Below are positions 26,917-35,100 of a stretch of 64,000 nucleotides of DNA, in pieces (position 1 is the first letter of the stretch; each line of letters starts with the position of its first letter). The notes beneath the pieces were generated by a model, which made no database searches, was not told the origin of the DNA, and saw only the letters and a list, made by a program, of their open reading frames with translations. The position numbers and the translations under genes are program-made. Origin of the DNA: Sphingopyxis sp. OAS728 (GTDB lineage: Bacteria; Pseudomonadota; Alphaproteobacteria; Sphingomonadales; Sphingomonadaceae); the NCBI RefSeq assembly GCF_014873485.1, contig NZ_JADBDT010000001.1, positions 2,728,001 to 2,792,000 of the forward strand, read 5' to 3'.

Positions 26917-27747
26917 ATGAATTATCGCCATAGCTTTCATGCAGGCAATAGCGCCGACGTCGTAAAGCACAGCCTGCTGATTGCCCTCGTGCGGGCGTTG
27001 CAGCTTAAAGAGAGCCCGCTCACCCTGATCGACACCCATGCCGGTTGCGGCCTGTACGACCTTGGCGGCGATGAGGCGCAACGCACCGGCGAGGCTGCAC
27101 AGGGCGTGGTGCGCGCCTTTGCCGACACGAACCCCTTGCTGGACGACTATCGCGCCGCCGTGCAGGCGGTGAATGCCGCGGAAGAACCGCGCCTCTACCC
27201 CGGATCGCCGCGTTTCCTGGCACAACTTCTGCGCTCGCAGGATTTTCTGATCCTGAACGAGAAACATCCCGAAGACGTCTATGCCCTGCGCGGCGCCATG
27301 CGCGACACTTCCGCGGCCGTGCATCAGCGCGACGCCTACGAGCTCTGGCTGGCGATGCTGCCGCCCCGCACCGCGCGCGGCGTGGTGGTGGTCGACCCGC
27401 CGTATGAGCAGACCGATGAACGCGAACGTATCACCGCCACCTTGGCCGCCGCCAGTCGCAAATGGGCGCATGGCGTGACGGTGGTCTGGTACCCGCTGAA
27501 GCACCGCGCCACGCATATGCGGTGGAAGGGGCAGCTACGAAAGCTCGGCATCCCGAAGTTTCTGGTGGTGGAGCATTGGTTGTACGATAGCGATCAGCCC
27601 GACATCTACAACGGCGCGGGCCTTTTTATCGTCAACCCGCCCTACGCCTTCATGCAGGCGCTGCCGCCCCTGCTGGAAGCCCTGCGCGCCGCGCTGGCGC
27701 CGGAGGGGCATAGGGGAAAGATCACAACCGATTGGTTGGGAGATTAA
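26917..27747 (+). CDS. rlmJ: 23S rRNA (adenine2030-N6)-methyltransferase
   Basis: 276 residues starting MNYRHSFHAGN, the invariant RlmJ opening; SAM-binding IDTHAGCGLYDL (38-49) and catalytic D160-P-P-Y163. It methylates A2030 of 23S rRNA using S-adenosylmethionine. The longer upstream frame is not part of the family. Codon style is a little less GC-extreme than that of its neighbours and both flanks are 270-330 nt of non-coding DNA, which hints at acquisition. Confidence 0.95.
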   Translation: MNYRHSFHAGNSADVVKHSLLIALVRALQLKESPLTLIDTHAGCGLYDLGGDEAQRTGEAAQGVVRAFADTNPLLDDYRAAVQAVNAAEEPRLYPGSPRFLAQLLRSQDFLILNEKHPEDVYALRGAMRDTSAAVHQRDAYELWLAMLPPRTARGVVVVDPPYEQTDERERITATLAAASRKWAHGVTVVWYPLKHRATHMRWKGQLRKLGIPKFLVVEHWLYDSDQPDIYNGAGLFIVNPPYAFMQALPPLLEALRAALAPEGHRGKITTDWLGD

Positions 27748-28075
27748 AATAAACCGTCATCTTCGCCTTCACCCAAAGGAGGAAATGCCACGCTTCAGCT
27801 TGTAAGCAAATTGGGTCACGCTGAATTTGAAACACGGCTTTCGCGCTGGATGCCATTGCTCAGGACGATTGCGCCTAGTCACCTTGGACATCAACGGTGA
27901 AGACCGACGGCTTACCGCGCGAAGCCGGGTTCCATCCTGCCGATCGGCTACCGGAATGTTTAGCGGCCAAGACAGCCGCTCGGCGGGACGATATCGACCG
28001 ATCAACGACGTCGCCCCCACGAAGGCAGGGGGCGACGGTGATGTGATCGTCCGCTTCACGCCCCAGATCCGCCCG
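27748..28075. other. Intergenic gap, no feature recognised
   Basis: 328 nt between two convergent genes (rlmJ and the TonB receptor). It is less GC-rich than its surroundings. Open frames of 90-108 codons exist on both strands but lack ribosome-binding sites and recognisable sequence. No repeat or terminator seen. Confidence 0.5.
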
Positions 28076-31000
28076 TTAAATCTTCCCGCGCACACTTAGG
28101 AAGAAACGCCGTCCCAGATAGTCATATTGCGTCCCGAACGCCGGCGCCTGCCCGATCACGGGCGGCGTCGCGGTGACGACGGTCGACACGCGCGGCGGCG
28201 CCGTGTCGAACAGGTTCGCGACCCCCAGCGTGATGCGGAACCGCTCGGCAACATCGCGGCTCAGCGACAGCGAGTGATAGAAGGTCGCGGGCACGCTGAC
28301 GTCGGGGCAGAAGCGCCCGCCCGGACGGAAGCTCGACGTTCGGCATGCGTCGCCGCCCTGCGCGCGCAGCAGATCCTCTTCGTTCGATGCGGCACCGGTG
28401 ACATCGATCCCGTAGAAGAGCGTCCAGCCATCCTTCATCCAGCCGAGGTTGAAATCGCCGACCCATTTCGGATTGCCGATCTTGCCATTGTCGTCGACCT
28501 CGGTGCCGGGGAAGAGCGACACCTTATCCTTCACCTGCCACGTCATCTGCGCGCGGAACGCGAGCGAACCGAGGTTGCCGAGATCCTGATCGACCGCGAG
28601 CGACAGGTCGACGCCGCGGTTCCGCTGGCGGCTGATATTGACATAACGGTCGGTGACGCTCGCGACGCTCTGTGCATCGGGGCCGGCCGTCGTCGAGCGC
28701 GTGAAGAGGCCGCACAGCGGCTCGTCGGCGACCTCCGAATCATAGCAACCGCGCAGGATATTGCCCGCACCGAGCAGCGTGACCTCGTCTTTCACCTCGA
28801 TATCGAAATAATCGACCGCAAGGCGCGTCTTGAGCCCGCCCCACAGCGCCCCCGACAGGTCGGGGGTCAGGATGAGCGACACCGTCTTCGCGGTCGAGGT
28901 TTCGGGCTTGAGTTCGCCGAGACCGCCGCCCGAGGTGATCGTCACGGGGCTGATCCCGCCGGCATAATTGGGGCCGATGCCGTCTGCGGCGCAATTGTCG
29001 AAGATGCGCTGGCTGATCGCTCCCGCCGCAAGCCGCGCCGCGGTCTGGATGCACGGATCGATATCCGCCTGGCCAAGGAAACCCGTCTGGTCCTGAAGGA
29101 ACAATTCGAACAGCGCCGGCGCGCGGAACGACGTGCCCCACGTGCCGCGGAAGCGCAGCCAGTCGGTCACCGCCCAGTCGGCGCCGACCTTCCACGTCGT
29201 GTCGCTGAATGTGTCGCCCGCCCCGTCGCGTCGCGTCGCCTCGACATGCGTGTAACGCGCCGCGCCCGACAGCGTCAGCCGCTCGATCATCGGCACGCCT
29301 TCGAGTAGCGGCACCTCGACTTCGCCGAACAGCTCCTTCGATACCGTGCGCCCCGCCGTGATACCCGAGGTGGTGAAATTGGCGACATTGCCCGCCAGCG
29401 TCGCTTCGCCCGGCGTGTCGTTGATCTCGTCGCGGCGGATATTCGCCCCGAACGCTGCGCCCACCGATCCCCCCGGCAGGTCGAACAGCTTGCCCGTCAG
29501 CAGCGCCTCGGCCGAAGTCTGCTTGAACAAAGTGCGGCCCGTCTCGCGGCCCATCAGGAAGGCGCGCTCGGCGGGCGTGAAGTCGCCGCGCAGCACGCGC
29601 GGATCGGTAAAGTCGATGTCGATGCACTGCGCGCCGCGGATCGCGGTCGTCGTTCCGGCGCACGAGCGCGTGCGCAGCGTCTGCGACGCGATCGCATCCT
29701 GATAGATGACATCCTGCGTATAGCTGGCGTCGGACCGGCTGTGCTGGCCATGGACGTCCCATTTCCACCCGCCGCCAAATTCGCCGCGTAGCCCGAGAAC
29801 GCCGCGATAATAATCGACGTCGGCCGCGCTTTCGGATTTCACGAGCACGCGCGGGCGCAGGATCAGATTGCCCGCAAACTCGCCGTTGAGCGGATCGCCC
29901 ATGTCGTTGGGGTCGCAATTATACGCCGTCGGGTCGCAGAGGAAAAAGGGCAGCATCGACGCGCCGGTGAATTGCTGGAGCTCGATCCGCTGGACGCCAT
30001 TGTTATGCGACTTGCGGTTGCTGAACAGGAATTCGCCATAGGCGGTGATGCCGTCGGTGACGTCATAGGCGCCCTCGACGAAGGCGCTGATCCGCTTCAC
30101 CCCGGAAAACACGTCCATATCCTGTTCGGCCGGCTCGAACTGGTTGAGCGCGCCCGTCGACGGACCGTCGAAATTGACCCCGTAGAAATCGGCCGGCCCG
30201 AACACGCCGATCGGATTATAGGCGTTGATCGGAATGCCTACCCCGGCAAATTCATTGCCATATTGCCCCGCGAAGATCGCCTGCCCGTTCGGCGCGATCA
30301 GCCCCGGGCCGAACGTCGGAAAGCCGTCCTGGTCGACGCCCGAAAAATCACTGAACACGATCATATTGGCTTGCGTGCTGCTGCACGCCGGGCGCCCGGT
30401 ACGGAAATCGACGATATCGGCGCGGCTGCCGTCGGCCTCGCGCTTGAGGTACTCTTCGGAGCAGAAGAGGAAGTCGCGATCGCGGCGGGTGAGGTTCTGC
30501 TGGCGGAAATAATCGACCGTCGCGAAGATATGCCCGCGGTCGAATTTCTTCCCGAAACTCGCATCGACGCCATAGCTTTCGCCGCCGCCATGTTCGGTGA
30601 TCGACGAGAAACCGCCGCCCTCGAGCCCGTTCAAATCATCGCGGGTCAATATGTTGACCACGCCGGCGACGGCATCCGATCCATAGATCGACGAGGCGCC
30701 GGTCTTGAGTATTTCGACCTGCCGCACCACCGACAGCGGCAGGACGTTGAGATCGAACGGCGCCACCGAACCGCGAATGCCCGCCGGGCCCGCGCGCCGA
30801 CCATTGATCAGCACGAGCGTGCGCTCGGCGCCTAGCCCGCGCAGCGACACCGTCTGCACATCATTGCCGCCGTTCGCGACGAAGCGGTTCGAAATCGCCG
30901 AAGTAATCTGGATCGATCCCTGCGCCGCCGGAACCTGCTGCAGGACGTCGGCCAGCTGGACCTGTCCCTGCAACTTTGCGCTCTCGGGATCGATGACCTG

Positions 31001-31156
31001 GATCGGGTCGGCGCTGGTAAACTCGCTCTTCGCGATGCGCGATCCCGTGACGATAATCTCGTCACCGCCCTGCGCCGCCGCGGGCGATGCCGCCAATGCA
31101 ATTATCGAGGCCGTCGCGGCCAGAAACACCGAGGCGTTGGTGCCCATTTTCATCAT
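28076..31156 (-). CDS. TonB-dependent outer-membrane receptor
   Basis: 1026 residues: signal peptide ending SPAAAQ (about 27), plug domain (DEIIVTGSRI, VQTVSLRGLGAERTLVLINGRR, KTGASSIYGSDAVAGVVNI), then a long barrel closing with the aromatic-rich C-terminal strand YDYLGRRFFLSVRGKI. It imports a bulky ligand with TonB energy; the ligand is not predictable. The start is set at MMKMGTN, giving a proper signal peptide. A TTACCG-CGA-CGGTAA dyad lies 74 nt upstream. It diverges from hisE. Confidence 0.95.
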   Translation of the reverse strand: MMKMGTNASVFLAATASIIALAASPAAAQGGDEIIVTGSRIAKSEFTSADPIQVIDPESAKLQGQVQLADVLQQVPAAQGSIQITSAISNRFVANGGNDVQTVSLRGLGAERTLVLINGRRAGPAGIRGSVAPFDLNVLPLSVVRQVEILKTGASSIYGSDAVAGVVNILTRDDLNGLEGGGFSSITEHGGGESYGVDASFGKKFDRGHIFATVDYFRQQNLTRRDRDFLFCSEEYLKREADGSRADIVDFRTGRPACSSTQANMIVFSDFSGVDQDGFPTFGPGLIAPNGQAIFAGQYGNEFAGVGIPINAYNPIGVFGPADFYGVNFDGPSTGALNQFEPAEQDMDVFSGVKRISAFVEGAYDVTDGITAYGEFLFSNRKSHNNGVQRIELQQFTGASMLPFFLCDPTAYNCDPNDMGDPLNGEFAGNLILRPRVLVKSESAADVDYYRGVLGLRGEFGGGWKWDVHGQHSRSDASYTQDVIYQDAIASQTLRTRSCAGTTTAIRGAQCIDIDFTDPRVLRGDFTPAERAFLMGRETGRTLFKQTSAEALLTGKLFDLPGGSVGAAFGANIRRDEINDTPGEATLAGNVANFTTSGITAGRTVSKELFGEVEVPLLEGVPMIERLTLSGAARYTHVEATRRDGAGDTFSDTTWKVGADWAVTDWLRFRGTWGTSFRAPALFELFLQDQTGFLGQADIDPCIQTAARLAAGAISQRIFDNCAADGIGPNYAGGISPVTITSGGGLGELKPETSTAKTVSLILTPDLSGALWGGLKTRLAVDYFDIEVKDEVTLLGAGNILRGCYDSEVADEPLCGLFTRSTTAGPDAQSVASVTDRYVNISRQRNRGVDLSLAVDQDLGNLGSLAFRAQMTWQVKDKVSLFPGTEVDDNGKIGNPKWVGDFNLGWMKDGWTLFYGIDVTGAASNEEDLLRAQGGDACRTSSFRPGGRFCPDVSVPATFYHSLSLSRDVAERFRITLGVANLFDTAPPRVSTVVTATPPVIGQAPAFGTQYDYLGRRFFLSVRGKI

Positions 31157-31229
31157 CGTCTTCCGATTACCAAAGTTGATCCCGCCCCCCGGCAGCGCGG
31201 AAACTACGCGAATGGGCGTTTCGATATGG

Positions 31230-31244
31230 TTACCGCGACGGTAA
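31230..31244. promoter_or_regulatory. TTACCG-N3-CGGTAA inverted repeat
   Basis: 6-bp perfect arms around CGA, in the intergenic region between the TonB receptor and hisE. The same arms occur with a TA spacer at 40137-40150. A shared regulator is possible. Confidence 0.35.
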
Positions 31245-31319
31245 GTTTTTGCGCCGCGCGGCGCCCGCTTGTCGTGCGCGCACGGCGCGGCTAGGCAAGC
31301 TCGCGAAAGGATCGGCGCG

Positions 31320-31652
31320 ATGAGCAAGGCAATGGGCGAGACGCTGGGACGGCTCGAAGCAGTCATCCACGACCGGCTCGCGGCGGGCGAGGCCGAGGCG
31401 TCCTATGTCGCGAGCCTCGCCGCGAAAGGCCGCGGCAAGATCGCGCAGAAACTCGGCGAGGAAGCCGTCGAGGCGGTTATCGCCGCGGTCAGCGAGGATG
31501 ATCCCGAACTGATCGGCGAGGCGAGCGACCTTGTCTTCCACCTTTCGATCCTGATCGCCGAGCGCGGGTTGACGTGGGACATGATCGCCGCCGAACTCGA
31601 CCGCCGCCACGGAACCTCGGGCCACACCGAAAAAGCCGGCCGCCCCCAATAG
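31320..31652 (+). CDS. hisE: Phosphoribosyl-ATP diphosphatase HisE
   Basis: 110 residues with the MazG-like HisE helices: ETLGRLEAVIHDRLAAG, SYVASLAAKGRGKIAQKLGEEAVE and EASDLVFHLSILIAERG. It hydrolyses phosphoribosyl-ATP to phosphoribosyl-AMP, the second step of histidine synthesis. The rest of the his operon is absent from this window. It is followed by the HIT gene after 10 nt, a pairing common in related bacteria. Confidence 0.95.
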   Translation: MSKAMGETLGRLEAVIHDRLAAGEAEASYVASLAAKGRGKIAQKLGEEAVEAVIAAVSEDDPELIGEASDLVFHLSILIAERGLTWDMIAAELDRRHGTSGHTEKAGRPQ

Positions 31653-31662
31653 GAGCTCTCCC

Positions 31663-32040
31663 ATGCCGATCGACGCGACCCTCCCCTATGACGACACCAA
31701 CATCTTCGCACGCATCCTGCGCGGCGAGCTGCCGTCGAAGACCGTCTATGAGGACGAGTTCGCCCTCGCCTTCCACGACATCAACCCGCAGGCGCCGCTC
31801 CACATCCTCGTGATCCCCAAGGGCGCCTATGTGAGCTGGGACGATTTCTCCGAACGCGGGAGCGACGCCGAGATCGCGGGCTTCGTCCGCGCCGTCGGCA
31901 AGGTCGCGCGCGACGCGGGCCTCGTCGCCCCCGGCTATCGCCTGCTCGCGAACGTCGGCCTCGACAGCCATCAGGAGATCCCGCATCTCCACGTCCATAT
32001 CTTTGCGGGCCAAAAGCTCGGCCCGATGCTTGCGCGCTGA
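31663..32040 (+). CDS. HIT family nucleotide-binding protein (HinT-like)
   Basis: 125 residues with the histidine triad H108-L-H110-V-H112 in IPHLHVHIFAG, and DDTNIFARILRGELPSKTVYED as the usual HinT N-terminus. Acts as a purine nucleoside phosphoramidase. AGGAGCT precedes the ATG. Co-transcribed with hisE. Confidence 0.95.
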   Translation: MPIDATLPYDDTNIFARILRGELPSKTVYEDEFALAFHDINPQAPLHILVIPKGAYVSWDDFSERGSDAEIAGFVRAVGKVARDAGLVAPGYRLLANVGLDSHQEIPHLHVHIFAGQKLGPMLAR

Positions 32041-32145
32041 TTCCTGCGACGAACCGTGCATAATTAGCGATGAAATCTGGACAGCAATTCGATAAGAGGG
32101 CATGACAAGAGACTCGCTGGGTCGCGACAGTGAGGAGATGGCGGA

Positions 32146-35100
32146 ATGATGCAACTGGGGCGGGCGCTGGCTAACCGGCTGGCTGGCAAGGCGAAACTCG
32201 CGCTGCTCATTCCCCTCACACTTGCAATGGCCGCGACCGCCGCGGCCGACACCGTCCCGCAGGTCACGCTCGCGACCCCCGGCAGCAGCGGCACCGGCGA
32301 CGGCACGATCACGCGCTTCACGCTGCGCTTTTCCGAAGACATGGTGCCGCTTGGCGATCCCCGCGCGCCCGCGCCCGCGACCACCGACTGCAAACTTCCT
32401 TCGTCGGGCCGCTGGGTCGATACGCGCACCTGGGTGCTCGAATTCGACAAGCCGCTCCCCGGCGGGCTCGCCTGCCATGTCGAGCTGCGCGACGGGCTTA
32501 AGACCGCGCGCGGCGTGTCGGTCGCGGGCAACAGCCGCTTCGCGCTCGACACCGGAGGTCCCTCGGCGCGCGCCGTGCTCGCGGGCGGGATGGACGGCGA
32601 TATCGAGGAGGACCAGATCTTCCTCGTCGCGACCAACGTCGCCGCCGACCGCGCCTCGGTCGGCCGCTTCGCCTATTGCGCGGTCGACGGCATCGGCGAG
32701 AAGATCCCGGTCGACGTCCTGCCGCGCGATACCGCGACGCAAATCCTGACTGGTCTCGGCGACAATAATTGGTCGCGCCAGTCCTTCACCTACGACGCCG
32801 GGCTGCCGCAGCGTTTCCCCGCCGCGGGCGCCGACCGCGAGGCTGCGCTCGACCGCATCGTCCCCGTCAAATGCCGTCGCCCGCTGCCGCCGGGGCGCGA
32901 GATGGCGCTCGTCTGGGACGCCCGCATTTCACAGGCTGGCGTGCCGTCGCGCACCGCCGGCCGCGACCAACGCTTCGACCATGATGTGCGCCCCGCCTTC
33001 ACCGCCAAAATGTCGTGCAGCCGCATCAATCCGCAGGCGGGCTGCAACCCGATCAAGGATGTGACGCTCAGCTTCGCTTCGCCCGTCGCGCGCGAAACGA
33101 TCCTCGCCGCGACGCTCAACACCGCCGACGGCAGGAAATTGACGCCGAAGATCGACGAGGACGACCGCAACGACGCGTGGCTGACCAGCGTCCGCTTCAC
33201 CGGCCCGCTGCCGCAGAATGTCGACGCGACGCTCGTGCTCCCCGCCGACGTCACCGACCAGAGCGGCCGCAAGCTGCAGAACCAGTCGAATTTCCCGCTG
33301 AAATTCCACATCGACCGTGCGCCGCCGCTCGTCAAATTCGCCGCCGAATTCGGCATCCTCGAAGCGGGCGAAGGCGGCGTGCTGCCCGTCACCGTGCGCG
33401 GCGTCGAGAGCAGCCTCGTCCAGTCGAACCTCAAAATGCCCGCCGCGACGCTCAAGGTCGGCGATGACGACGCCGCGATCGCGCGCTGGCTGAAGCGCGT
33501 CGCCGACGCCGACGACACCGACTATCGCGAGGAGAAGGACCGCACGGGCAAAGAGGTCACCGTCAACTACACCGGCACCAAATCGGTGTTCGACGGCGCG
33601 CCGTCGGGCGGCGAGCGCCGCGACCTGCAACTCGCGCCCGCTGCGGGCGGCAAGGAGTTCGAAGTCGTCGGCATCCCGCTCGCCGAAAAGGGCTTCCACG
33701 TCGTCGAGATCGCGAGCCCCGAGCTTGGCGCCGCGCTGCTCGGCCGCAAATCGACGCGCTATGTCGCGACCGCCGCGCTCGTCACCAATATGGCGGTGCA
33801 TTTCAAATGGGGCCGCGAAGGCTCGCTCGCGTGGGTGACGTCGCTGAATAGCGGCCTTCCCGTCGCGGGGGCCGAGATCCGCGTCACCGACGCCTGCACC
33901 GGCCGCCTGCTCGCGCGCGGCACCGCCGACAAGGCCGGCCGCCTCGCCTTCGCCGGCGGGCTGCCGCAGCCCGAAACCTATTCGAGCTGCGAAGAAAATC
34001 CCGACATGGCGAAAAGCGAAGGCCATGCGCTGATGGTCAGCGCACGCGCGGGCGACGATTTCAGCTTCACGCTCACCGACTGGGGCAGCGGCATCCGCCC
34101 CTATGATTTCGACCTCCCCTATGGTTGGTCCGAACGCGACGACATTCTCCACACCGTCTTCGACCGCTCGCTCGTGAAAGCGGGCGAGACCGTCCATATG
34201 AAGCATGTGCTGCGCCGTCCGGTCGGCACCGGCTTCCGCACCCCCGAAGCGCTCGCGGGCAAGCTCCGCCTCGTCCACCGCGGCTCCGACACCGAATTCG
34301 AAATGCCCTTCGCGATTGCCGCGAGCGGCAGCGGCGACACGACATGGAACGTCCCCGCCTCGGCGCCGATGGGCGATTATGAACTCGTCTTCGTCACCAA
34401 GGACAAGGATGGCGAGGACAAGACGATCTGGTCGGGCCAGTCGGTCAAGGTCGACGAATATCGCCTGCCGACGATGAAGGCGACGATCACCGGGCCGAAA
34501 ACCGCGCTCGTGCGTCCCGCCGCCGTCCCGCTCAACCTTTTCGTCGGCTATCTGTCGGGCGGCCCCGCGCCGAACATTCCGGTCGAACTGCGCACCAATT
34601 TCCGCTCGAGCTGGTCGCCGCCCGAAGATTATCGCGACTGGGATTTCGACGGCCAGCCGGTGAAGGAAGGCGTCGTCCAGCTCGACGACAGCGGCGACGA
34701 ACCCTCGGCCGAACTGCCGCTCGCGCGTTCGGTACCGCTCAAACTCGACGCCAATGGCGCCGCAACGACCAATGTCACGGTCGACCAGCCGATCACCGAA
34801 CCGACGATGATGGCCGCCGAAATGGATTATGAGGATGCGAATGGCGAGACGCTGACGTCGAGCCGCCGCATCACCCTCTACCCCTCGGCCGTCCGCCTCG
34901 GCGTCAAAACCGACGGCTGGCTGATGCGCGACAATGACCTCCGCCTCAATTTCATCGCGCTCGACCTCGATGGCAAGCCGATCGCCGGCAAACGTATCGC
35001 CGTCGCAGTCTATAACCGCGAGATCATCACCGCTCGGCGCCGCCTGATCGGCGGCTTCTACGCCTATGACAACCAGATGCGCACGACGAAGCTGGACGCG

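Noticed and set aside
27769..28099. Possible small genes in the rlmJ-TonB gap (either strand)
   Set aside because: No ribosome-binding site, no recognisable sequence, and each mirrors the other.
28127..30835. Long plus-strand frames across the TonB receptor
   Set aside because: Antisense to a confident receptor; no recognisable protein sequence.
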